Source of the DNA: Davidsoniella eucalypti | Taxonomy: Eukaryota > Ascomycota > Sordariomycetes > Microascales > Ceratocystidaceae | DNA length: 64,000 nt | Assembly: GCA_004009845.1 (NCBI GenBank) | Contig: RMBW01000016.1 | Location: forward strand, 62,001-126,000 | Direction: 5' to 3' | Shown here: positions 46,062 through 56,740 of the stretch, one piece after another | How the letters are laid out: every line of letters starts with the position of its first letter | How positions within the stretch are numbered: the first letter of the stretch is position 1 | Translations under genes and position numbers: made by a program | The notes under the pieces: model-generated | What the model saw: the letters and a program-made list of their open reading frames with translations, nothing else | Database searches by the model: none | Told to the model about the DNA's origin: nothing

Positions 46062-47210
46062 CAACCTTCCCTCCTACAACCCTCGGGGGGGTACCTTTGA
46101 GTTTTCGGTGCCTCCTCCTTTGTCCAAAGACGAAAAATTCCCCTTCGTCGTGGGTTTTTAAGAGTGACCAGCACATATCACCAATGTCGCTGTCCATTCT
46201 CTCGCATCTATTGATTTATTTCATGATGCTCCGTTTTGTGAGGCCTTGAGCCCGTTTCTTCCTCTCTCGAGGGTAATTCTCACCAACGATCGCCCACCCC
46301 CTTTTCTCTACACTTTTCGCGATCGCTGGTCTCCTGAGCCTCATCTCCGCTGCTCAGGAATTCACACTCACACTCGGAGGGCAACACTTTGAAGGTTCCA
46401 GTTGCCCAACATTTCCGGCTCTTCTTTTGTTGTGCTTTGCACTTCATTTGATCATGCCAAAACAAATTGTGATAGCTTCTCCTTGAGTCGCTCCCTCACA
46501 ATGAAAACACTTTGGGTTTCCTCTGTGTTTTCTAACAACCCACCAGGGGGACGGCTGTGAAGAAAGTTTAGCTTAATGCTGCTTGACCTCCTTCCGATCC
46601 CCCGACACTGACCTCGCGATAGTTGTCTCCTTGAGCATCTTCCTCGCACCGGAGCACTCTGGTCTTTTCCTTTGTGCCTACCAATCCCCGGCTCTTCTTG
46701 TGTTGTGCTTTGCACCTCATTTGATTATGCCAAAACAAACCTGTGATAGCTTCTCCTTGAGTCGCTCCCTCACAATGAAAACACTTTGGGTTTCCACTGT
46801 GTTTTCCAACAACCAACCAGGGGGACGGCTGTGAAGAAAGTTTAGCTTAATGCTGCTTGACCTCCTCCCGATCCCCCGACACCGACCTCGCGATAGTTGT
46901 CTCCTTGAGCATCTCCCTCGCACCCTGAGCACTCTGGTCTTTTCCTTTGTGTCTCAAACAACCTGCTAGGTGGACAGTGAAGAAACAAGTTTAGCCAGGT
47001 TAGCGCTGCTTGTATTCTCCACTGCTTCCACCATGCGAAATTTGTTTTTGCTTTCTGTGTTTTCTGTTTTGCTTTTTTAGTTTTAGTTCGGACCTCCACT
47101 ATGGGGGGATCTTCGAGGACCATTAGGGTTTCTCGACGTCTAACGATCCACTAGGGTCGGATCCACGTGATCCACATAAAGACGTAAAATGATAAATAAA
47201 TAAATAAATA
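46062..47210 (+). mobile_element. Non-LTR retroelement X, copy 3 (longest)
   Basis: A 1149-bp insertion flanked by AATAAAGTTGGAGA at 46048-46061 and 47211-47224 (14 bp, perfect), with a (TAAA)n tail. It has more internal modules than copies 1 and 2 (repeated CTTGAGTCGCTCCCTCAC and GGGGGACGGCTGTGAAG blocks near 46480-46560 and 46755-46835). The added length is therefore internal tandem duplication. Confidence 0.8.
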
Positions 47211-47437
47211 AATAAAGTTGGAGAATAAAGTTGGAGCGACAAATCAAGATAAAGCAAAGAACTCACAATTGTGTAAAAACAAAACCACACTTTAAGATTT
47301 GATGTGATGGTAAATTAGACAAACAAAAAAAACCTCACAACCAAAAAATGATGCTAATAGTGGAGAAGATACCGCCAAGAAAAACAGAAAAAAAAAAGAA
47401 AATCAATGGAATCTACCTCAAGATTAATCCAGCCACC

Positions 47438-47494
47438 ATGGCCAACGTTGTGACGACCACAAGGCCTGCGCCAGACAAGTACAGCGGAGGGTGA
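47438..47494 (+). other. Conserved 18-codon micro-ORF (copy C)
   Basis: Identical in product to copy B, with the same CCACCATGG start. Confidence 0.35.
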
Positions 47495-47737
47495 TTGAGT
47501 GTAGTTTTGTTTTTCATGTTCTATTTGCCTTACTGTTCTATGTTTGTGTTTTCATGTTTTACTTCCTTTTTTTTCTTTGTATTTGTTTTTGCTGCTCTTA
47601 GTGGAGGTATGGACCACTGGTTCTTCGGGAAATTCCCTTGAGTATCTACTTGGCTCTATTTTATTTGTTTGTTATTTGTTGATGTTGAACTCTTCATATC
47701 AATCATGTGAGATTGTACAATGATGCGTAATAAATTG

Positions 47738-48347
47738 ATGAAAAATAATACAGTGACCAAAGAACCGCTGAGGGGTTTTCATACAGACCTACAAATTTGA
47801 CCAAGGTATAAAATAAAAAAACTTCATTTCACAAAATGATAGTGTACTGGTACTCATTCTGTTTATCATAAGTATGAACTCATCTCATTGTGCTGGCATT
47901 GACGAAATTTTCATTTTTTTATAATTAGATTGCGTTCTTGTTTGAACTAGAAAACATACAGCCTTAAGAGATTCATGGATGGGAGGATGTACTTACTTCC
48001 GAACCCCAGGCCGCTCGGGCCTAGCAAACTCTGGGGCCCAGCAAACTTGGAACAAACTTGAGGTTTCTGGTGTGACCAGCATCGGACTAATCATTGTTAT
48101 TTGTGTAGTAAATATGATATATGGTCATAGCTTCTCAGTTAGATAAGATATCAATCTTCACCATCGGCATTGGTGGCTGGCTGCTTTACTAAAGATACAA
48201 GTATAACAAAACAACGTTGAGGTCCAAGCAGGCACTGTAAAGATAGAGACAACAAGGTACCTAAATACTATACTGTACTTGGCATTATTGAACCCTTGTC
48301 TGTATTTTTGAATATGGAAGCTATTCTTTATTCTTCTCTCTCTTGTT
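47738..48347 (-). repeat. Terminal repeat S, right end of copy C
   Basis: Full-length S facing the spacer. Beyond it about 70 bp (GGGTTATTTTTTAGAGCATG and onward) are still shared with copy 0 at 8460-8530. Confidence 0.75.
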
Positions 48348-49150
48348 ATATTGGGTTATTTTTTAGAGCATGTTAAGTACACATGTAGTTGATATTGAAT
48401 TTGAATATATGCTACGCTACGTAGTTGCACCCTTTGATGTATCGATTTTCTATACTTAATTATACGATGTGGCCTCATGTAATTAGTAGGTTAAAATATA
48501 TCGGCAATAAACTGTGAAATATCTGTGTTATTTAGGCACTTAATTACATTATGTCCCGAGCTCCCAAATGGAGGACCAAGTGGTTCTAGAAAACTTGGAA
48601 AAAACAGACCTGCCAAAAATGGCCACTTATAGTGTTGTAGTCCAACCTTGGCATTGAAACCTCGGCCCCCAAAGTATTTCATTGGCCGAGATAAGGAAGA
48701 CTCGGTGAAGGCGTCGAGAACGGATGCGGGCAAGTCAATGAAGCAGAAGAAGGACTAAATGCAGCCAAAATTGTCTGTGTCCAGGTTCATTGTAATATGT
48801 AAGTCGCTTTATACGGAGTATTATGTCTTGATTAGAGTCAAGGCCTGACGATGTGTGACCAAAGCAGGGCTCACAATTCGCTCACAATTCAAGATCGCCT
48901 TGTCCAGATGCTTACCGCTGGTTTTGAGCTATAAGTTCTATTAATTTTGAGATACACGAGCCTGATCATGGCCAATGAGCAAGTATATAAAGTAGCAAAT
49001 GGACACCAATATCAACTATACTTTCCTTCTATCACCAGGCTTTTCATCATCTTGTCTTCTATCATTACTTCAGCATCATCCTATTCTTTAACTTGCACAT
49101 TCCGCATTCTTCACCTTCGGCTCTTTTCATCGCTTCCACCAACCGCCAGC

Positions 49151-49440
49151 ATGCGTTTTACTTTCATTGCTGCCATTATGGCTCTTCCTGCTTTGGTTTC
49201 TGCCATCAAGGGTCCTTCGTTGACCGTCGATACCGGCAATCCTGTGTCAACCGGCTGGCGTCGCAGCAATGTGCCTGTCGAAGCCAACCCTGAGATTAAT
49301 TAGGTCGTTGACATTGGCTTGATCAAGCTGAACCCTACCGAGGGTGCTATCTAGGTCACATATAAGCAGAAGGAGGAGCTCATCATTTGACTGCAAGGCC
49401 ATCATGTGCCACTCTGTGTTCTCCCTGGGCTTCATGGTTG
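49151..49440 (+). pseudogene. Dead small secreted-protein gene (spacer copy 2)
   Basis: The ATG at 49151 gives signal peptide MRFTFIAAIMALPALVSA. Stops at 49301-49303 (TAG) and two later in-frame positions match those of the twin at 9165-9457. The promoter TATATAAA is at 48984-48991, and a pyrimidine-rich leader is visible. Family unknown. Confidence 0.6.
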
Positions 49441-49844
49441 AGGCTTCTCACGACCAGACCTAAGCATCCCTTCATCTAATCCAACGAGGTAGTGGCTTTT
49501 GCAGCCTCTGATACCTTCTCAAAGGGATTCTTCACTATGGATAGCTTTACTCTTAATCCCACTTGCACCATATCCTAGCATTTACTTTCTACATCCAATG
49601 AAAATTCATATATCAACAAAATCTATGGTAACCAATGTTCACTATGCGACCTGATAGCCACATGTACTACATAAGAGCCCCAAAGGGTACATGTCAGTGT
49701 GATGTGACACATAACATTAAATGGTGATAGCTCATGTCTTAAGGATGTCATACGATTGTATATGATCCGCCCGATCAGATCACGGAGACTTTGTGGACTA
49801 TACTGTGCAAGTCAATAATGTTTTATTCTATTCACAGCGATAGT

Positions 49845-49872
49845 ACTCTACATAGCTCCTGCTATGTAGAGT
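49845..49872. other. Perfect 11-bp-stem hairpin
   Basis: ACTCTACATAG and CTATGTAGAGT are separated by a 6-nt loop (CTCCTG). It lies in the unique part of the C/D spacer with no gene attached. It could be a transcript hairpin or a transposon-excision relic. Confidence 0.5.
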
Positions 49873-51257
49873 AGTCTTCAAGTTAATGTTTGACGATCAA
49901 TGACTTCATGAATATTTTTCATTATACTCTAATGAACTCCCCTTGGCCAACAGTTCGTAGCGAGACATCACATATCCTCAATGTTAGTGCAAGGTTCGCA
50001 CCATGAACTCTATTTCTAGTCTGAAAGTAGTCAGTCTGTCCCGGTCTTCCAACTTGCTAAAAGGTCCGAAATAGGAAGTTCAATGTAGTGAATTATGCTG
50101 TAAGAGATATCAGGTCGAATCAGTCAGTGCTTTAATTTCCCCTAACGCCTCAGTCTAAAGTCACCCAAGCCATAAGGGGGGCAATTCAGAATGCGGCAGT
50201 CAGGCAACCTTATAAGGAACATCTATCACTCTTAACCGCTATAAGTATAGAAGCTACATCTCCCTCAAATTCCCAAAGGAAACATTGTAGGATCGAAAAA
50301 GTCTCATGAAAAGCATAATTTTCAAGATTAAAAGGATATAAATAAGCAATTAGAAGTAGAAAGCCATGAAATGCAGCCATGTGGTGTGGGAACTGGTGAA
50401 TATCACCCTTATTCAGCCTGAAGAGAAAGAGCGAGAGAAAGTGATAACCCGGGTTGGGACGCTTGACTACGATCACTTACATACTTGATTGATAGTGAAG
50501 GGGGTGAAATGCTAGTACCAAAGGTTAGATCAAGATATTTGTGTCCCTGTGCAGGAAGTACCGTACTACATTTCTACAGCCCCTACTACAGTATCCAACT
50601 AAACACTCTATTTGTAACTACATTGTGTCCTCTTTGTATTCTAGTTCTTCTATTTTGAACTTGCAACGAAAGAAAACAAACCGGGAAAATCCATCGGTAA
50701 TGACTCAATGATCAACGATTGTTTCCCATATTTTCTATGATAACTACCTCCTACCACGAGTTATCTAAACCCTTTCTGATTATAGTAGTTACTCTGGGTT
50801 TCTGCCTCCTGGTACTTGATATCAAGATATTGTACTTCAACCTTGGAAAACTTTGTCACAACTAGGGAAAGAAAAGAAATACAAAGGTAAAAGGAACTTG
50901 GAGCCCCAAAGACAAAAGATTGAACACTGAAAAATGTAAGTTAAGTCAACTAAAGTCACATAGCTACCAAAATAATACCAAAACAGGCTTCAAACCTTTT
51001 CCATTCTTTAACCTGAATTAACATGGTAACTATTCATTCAGACAACAAATTGAAAGCAGATTAGTAAATTATTCATGTAGAGGCACTAGTGCTAGATTAC
51101 ACTCGAACACGACTACATACCGAAAACAACAGATGAGACTTTGTCTAATATCTTCTACAATAATCCAGCAGTCGATATTTCGTGGTAATTGTAGTTCAAC
51201 TAGATTAAGAGGTAACAAAATGGGTTTTCTATATTTTGAATGAAAATGAAAAGCAAA

Positions 51258-51372
51258 TGACAAGAGAGAAAAGAATGAAGAATTCCACAGCTTATCATAT
51301 ACAAAAATACAGACAAGGGTTCCTCCAGGTCAATAATCTCAAGTACAGCATATATATGTAGGTGCCTTGTTG
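51258..51372 (+). repeat. Terminal repeat S of copy D, outer part
   Basis: The outer 115 bp of S before the LINE-bearing insertion. The inner part resumes at 54401. CTTGTTG is duplicated at both sides (51366-51372 and 54401-54407). Confidence 0.7.
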
Positions 51373-54138
51373 AGCAAGCGACCGCGACGAAGTCTTCACA
51401 GCTATGATATATTTACGAAACCCCAAAACCGAATCGTATATACAACCATTCGAGTAAAATGGTGTCACGGCCGAGGCTTTCGACGACAAAGCTAAGATGC
51501 TATTGAATCTTGTGGGCGGCGAAAAAGGTGAGTCCCCAGAGGACGAAGATATTCTACCCATCCCACATCACGAGAACTCGAAATGGCCTTGGCCTAACAC
51601 CTCTACAATTGAGATTGAAAGAGCTATCATGACCTCAAACCCTAAAAAGTCTGCTGGACCAGATGGAATAAATTTCCAAATGATCCAATGCTTATAGGGC
51701 CATCCCCGAGGTCTTCCACTATGTCTACACGGAGCTATTTACTACGTTGCGCCAGGGCATTGGAGTGATATTAAAAAACCCCAACAAGCTAGACTACTCC
51801 CGTATCAAGGCATATCGGATTATCACGCTGCTTCACCGCTTAGGCAAGGTGTTGGAACGAATTTTTGCGCAGAGACTTGGTTTCTTGGCTGCAACAAAGG
51901 ACGACCTGCTTCACCCAACGCAGTTCGGCGGACGGAAACAACGATCGACGATCGATGCAGCAATGGTTCATGGACCAAGTCAAGTCATGGAAAGAACAGG
52001 GCCTGAAATCGAGTATTGCACTACTTGATATTAAAGGCGCATTCGACCATGTTAATAGGGACCTACTGTGGCACTGCAGAGATCTTGGGCTTCCGAATAA
52101 CTGCAACCAATGGATTGCAGCCTTTCTTCAAAAGAGGAAGGTCCAGATATGTTTTGATGGCAAGCGAACAAACTTCTATACCATTGACCAGGGCATACCG
52201 CAAGGCAGCCCGATCTCCCCTATTCTGTTCTTGATTTATTCGAGACTTATACACATCAACATCCCCAAATCCATGGCATTCAGCTCTCATACATTGATGA
52301 CATTCTGATTACGGTGGCTTCCAAAATCTTTGCGAGAAATTGCAGGGCTCTAGAGGCCTCACCAGGCAAGCCGACGATAGTTCATAGTTCCGTCGAGTTT
52401 GAGAGTTCCAAGACTGAGCTTCTGCATTTAACAAGGAGTAAAGCAGCAAGCAATGACAGAGAAGATCAAATGGCTAGGAATCTGGCCAGACTGTCAGCTG
52501 AATTACAGGCATATCCAAGACAGAGCCCTGAAGGCGACCAGAACCCTAATGGGAATTCAAAGGATTTCGCGAAAGTATAGCGGCCTAAGTGCGAAAGCAA
52601 CTAGACAGCTGTACCAAGCTGTAATTAGGCCTATCATGGAGTATGGTTCGACTCTCTGGTGGACAAAACTGAAACCCATTTCCCGCAGAAAACATCTTGA
52701 AAAAGTACAAAGTTTGGCGATTTCCATGATGCTTGGCGCCTACAAGCTGGCTCCGAAAAGAGCTTGTGAAATAGAGGCTGGCATCAAACCGGTTGAAATC
52801 CACTTGGAATGGAATAACCTCAAGAATACTAAAATTCCCGAAACACCACCCCATACGTCATTGTGCCCAACCTACCAAGGACCATCTGAACTTTGAGTCT
52901 GACTTCGAATCTCTCGGGATCTTAGGTCCCTACAAATTGAAGCGAGAGACACAAGTGCAAGCAATTGCCGTGGACATCAGGTACCTGATACCTTTTAAGG
53001 TGGGCCAAGCGTACCCCTATCACCACACAAATACCAAAAGTCAAAAAAGAAGAAGCAAAGGAAATCCACCTAGCAACCCTAGCAACCCTATGGCTAGGCG
53101 AAGCCTATTGTTTGTATACCGACAGGTCTATGGAGGGAGATAAATCCTCCTACGCCTTTGTCGACATAGACAATAAAACGGTACGGTTTCAAGAGGCAAA
53201 AGCCTTAGGGCCTTTTACACTGAGGTTGCAGACAGCGAAAGCTACGCGATTTGCAGAGCCCTTTGCTACGTTCGAAACTTGCCAATACGGAAACGAGTCC
53301 TGATCTTTGTCGATAGCCAAGCTGCCATCCAAAGAATACGGAAGCCTGGCGTATTCACGAATCTTATAGAGAAGCTAAACCTTCAGGGCCTCGACACTAG
53401 TATAGAAATACACTGGTGTCCAGGCCATGTTGAGATAGAAGGAAATGAGATAGCGGATACGTTTGTAAAGGAGGCTCTTGAAAAAAGAGTATGCATCTCT
53501 ATCACAACCACTGGGTACATCAAGAAAAAGATCAAAGAGAACATCTTCAACCTCTGGGACACACTAATTAATCGTGGCATCGACAAACTTGGGAATCACT
53601 ATTGGTCTCTCGGGAAGACAGGAGTGAGTGATCTGAAACCGATTGTGGACGAGAAGAGGCTGACAACAGCCTACTATCAACTTCTAACAGGGATGGGCGC
53701 TTACTTGCCATACCTAAAGACCATAGGCAAGGTATCGAGTAACATGTGTCGACATTGTCAGCTGGATATTGAAACTATTCAGCACTTGTTGTTGTTGGAT
53801 TGTGATAGGTGGCTTGTGCAAAGACAAGAGTTGAAAGAGGGTTGTGATGGTGAGATAAAAATGGAAGATCTATTTAGTAGGGCGAAGCACCAGCAAGCCC
53901 TGATAATATTTATCAAAAAACAGGAATAGGTGGAAGAGACTAACGAGGGTATTGCAGGTGAGGGCGAACCAGTCGCACTTCGTGATGATGAGTGGTGTTG
54001 TTGATTTTCTTTGATTTTGCTTTACGCGTTTCTACTTGTTTTCTGTTATGTTTTGTTGTTATTATTGATTTATTCGTTGTTCATTTTAAATCTTCATAGC
54101 TCTATAGCTCACAAGATAAATGAATTAAAAAAAAAAAA
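51373..54138 (+). pseudogene. Non-LTR retrotransposon (I/Tad-like LINE) pol, 5'-truncated and frameshifted
   Basis: Reverse-transcriptase blocks are in order: KSAGPDG (about 51650), AYRIITLLHRLGKVLERI, FGGRKQRSTIDA, LLDIKGAFDHVNRDLL (motif A, about 52022), QGIPQGSPISPILF (motif B) and YIDD (motif C, 52290-52301). Downstream is an RNase H domain: YTDRS (about 53113; usually YTDGS), FVDSQAAIQ (about 53308) and WCPGHVEIEGNEIAD (about 53413). A CCHC finger CRHCQLDIETIQHLLLLDC follows near 53747. The poly(A) tail is 54127-54138. At least five frame changes and several stops make it inactive, and the endonuclease and ORF1 are missing. RT, RNase H and CCHC in this order are known from fungal I-superfamily (Tad1-like) elements. 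Confidence 0.85.
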
Positions 54139-54400
54139 CTATCGAAAAGATCTCCTTACATTCCTTGTTATTCTTCTACTTTAATCATCATGAAGTTATT
54201 TGGTGTGTTCTTGCTCTTGGTGCCCGCCTCCAACGCTGCTGTCCCGGTTGAGCCTACCAACATGGTAGCTTTAACGATTCTAACAGTGAGGAGTCATCAG
54301 GCTGGCGCACGAGACTCATTCTGGAGAAACCCAGAACTTCCAAACAGTGCTCAAAATGCTTCACAATGAGAAGCCATGCGCAAGAGCCCAGTTATGCAAA
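54139..54400 (+). pseudogene. Frameshifted copy of the small signal-bearing ORF
   Basis: The ATG at 54191 starts the same MKLFGVFLLLVPASNA sequence as 32594 in copy B. Two bases are missing relative to B in the GGCGC..ACGAG stretch, which shifts the frame. It lies between the poly(A) tail of the LINE and the right-hand CTTGTTG duplicate, so it came in with the insertion or belongs to it. Confidence 0.45.
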
Positions 54401-54888
54401 CTTGTTGTCTCTATCTTTACAGTGTCTGCTTGGACCTCAACGTTGTTTTGTTATACAGTAAAACAGCCAGCCGCTAATGCCGACGGTGAAGATTGATATC
54501 TTATCTAACTGAGAAGCTATGACCATATATCATATTTACTACACAAATAACAATGCTTAAACCGATGCTGGTAACGACATGTACACGAGAAGCCTCAGGT
54601 TTGTCCAGAGTTTGCTAGGCCCGAGCAGCCTGGGGGCCGAAAGTACCATCCATGAATCTCTTAAGGCTGTATCTTTTATAGTTTAAACAAGAACGCAATC
54701 TAATTGAAAAAAATGAAATTTTCGTCAATCGCAGCAACGATGAGATGAGTTCATACTTATGATAAATAGAATGCGTACCAGAACACTATCATTTTGTAAA
54801 ATGATGTTTTTTATTTTATACCTTGGTCAAATTTGTAGGTCTGTATGAAAACCCCTCAGCGGTTCTTTGATCACCGTATTATTTTCAT
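54401..54888 (+). repeat. Terminal repeat S of copy D, inner part
   Basis: It continues S from TTGTTGTCTC to CGTATTATTTTCAT. It is nearly the mirror of 31894-32381 in copy B, with the same break point. Confidence 0.7.
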
Positions 54889-55132
54889 CAATTTATTACG
54901 CATCATTGTACAATCTCACATGATTGATATGAAGAGTTCAACATCAACAAATAAACAAACAAATAAAATAGAGCCAAGTAGATACTCAAGGGAATTGCCC
55001 GAAGAACCAGTGGTCCATGCCTCCACTAAGAGCAGCAAAAACAAATACAAAGAAAAAAAAGGAAGTAAAACATGAAAACACAAACATAGAACAGTAAGGC
55101 AAATAGAACATGAAAAACAAAACTACACTGAA

Positions 55133-55189
55133 TCACCCTCCGCTGTACTTGTCTGGCGCAGGCCTTGTGGCTGTCACAACGTTGGCCAT
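55133..55189 (-). other. Conserved 18-codon micro-ORF (copy D)
   Basis: It reads MANVVTATRPAPDKYSGG, one residue different from B and C, with the same CCACCATGG start on the minus strand. Confidence 0.35.
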
Positions 55190-55663
55190 GGTGGCTGGAT
55201 TAATCTAGAGGTAGATTCCATTGATTTTCTTTTTTTTCTCTGTTTTTCTTGGCGGTATCTTCTCCACTATGAGCGTCTTTTTTTTTACTTGTGAGGGTTT
55301 TTATACTTGCATTCCTCGTCTAATCTACATAGTATATACTATAATCATAGCATAAAATCTTAAAGTGCGGTTTTATTGTACGCAATCGTGAGTTCTTTGA
55401 TTTATCTTGATTTGTCACTCCAACTCTATCGTCCGATTGTAGGGTTACATACCCTAGTCGATAGGAGCTCCGTAATAGGGGTTATAATCCTTGTAAATTT
55501 ACCTTAATATCGAGCCTACTGATTTAATCGTGTTAGACGTTGTGATTATTTCATATTTAGACTTGGGTTTGTGTAGTAATTATATATTATATTTCTATAG
55601 ATCTTGTACATATGAGGTATCTAGCAGTCATATCTTATCCGTGGCCATGCAAGTCATAAATCA

Positions 55664-56740
55664 TTAGAATTTTTTGCCCGTGACGCTTTCTTCGAATTCC
55701 ATCTGCATCTCAGCCAAAAGCTTTTCCGCTTGACCGAGATTTTCTTCTGTAACCCTAAATGAACGACCGTAGGTGTGTTACTGGGGAACACTCTGTGCAA
55801 ATGAGATTTTCAAACCAGTACCGCAATAAGATATAGCGTGCTTGATAGCATGACGGAGAACGGATGTACCGAGCCCATTTCCGAGGTACTTGGGCAGCGT
55901 AACCCATGCGCGAATAGAAGCCGAGGGTGGTGGGACATGTGTAGGAAGTTGGCAGATATTTAAAGTCTCCGGAACAAGCGTACGATGGTTAGAGAGTACA
56001 CTTCGTAGCTGCAGTACATTGCAACAAACGTATGTATCTTCGAAGGGTTTGTCGGGGCGTTGTCATTGTTTTTAGGTAGGAAAAGCTAATGTGGGAGATA
56101 GGTATCGGGATATAGGCTTGAATGGGGGCGTGGTATGGTACAGGTAGAAATGTAGATCATGGTGAGGATGAAACAAGTTGTTACACAGCCTACAAAGATA
56201 CATATGTGAGGTGGTAAGTCAAGAAATGCTCGAACAAACCGAGCGGAATATCTATCTGTCTGGTAGCAAAACTGCATACAACACATTGGCTACTATGATG
56301 AAACCAATGGATAGATAAGCATACTGGTGGAGCCCTTTGGCTATACTCTGTTGCCTGAGCAACTTTGTGGACTATCTCGTCTATTAGTAGGAGGTTGTTG
56401 GTAGGTCGGATTAGAGTACCAAACTGGAGCTTCATAGTCTTTTTTGGTTGTTTATTGTTACTCGCTTTGGGGATATCGTTTTTGCGTGCCGATAAAGAGG
56501 GTGCGCTGTGAATAGGTGCAACTGTAGATGGATGTAGATGTAGATATTGTTGGTGGAGGTAGTTTTTGCTGTTGTTTTGCGGAGATCGAATGACACGGCG
56601 CTACGAGATTGACGTTGGAGAATAGGCAATGCATCATCAAATGACACTAAGATTTCATTTTCGTGTACTATGTTTCTCTCGGGAATGGATTTAGAGAAGG
56701 TTCCGACGGAGTTATGAGGTGCCTTTCTGCCGTTCAAGTT
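55664..56740 (-). pseudogene. Decayed protein-coding region of the repeat unit (copy D)
   Basis: Close to copy B in structure, including the 3' part absent from A and C. It has several frame breaks. Product unknown. Confidence 0.35.

Larger units (their letters stand above)
36431..48347 (-). repeat. Copy C of the large repeat unit
   Basis: A direct repeat of B starting with the same AGAGTCATTCCACG edge. Contents are the left flank with ORF 36552-36809 (-), S (37376-37956), non-coding DNA (37957-39604), the zinc-finger gene (39605-40675 -), leader and promoter (to about 41240), small frame (41409-41609 +), non-coding DNA with the degenerate array (41610-45009), the decayed ORF (45010-45870), retroelement X (46062-47210), micro-ORF (47438-47494), and S (47738-48347). 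Its decayed ORF region resembles A more than B. Confidence 0.85.
48348..51257. other. Spacer between copies C and D
   Basis: Bases about 48420-49762 are the reverse complement of the 0/A spacer. The part 49763-51100 has no match in the window and holds no convincing gene. About 51160-51257 again resembles 8545-8640 of the other spacer. A TATATAAA box at 48984-48991 precedes the dead secreted-protein gene. Confidence 0.55.
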
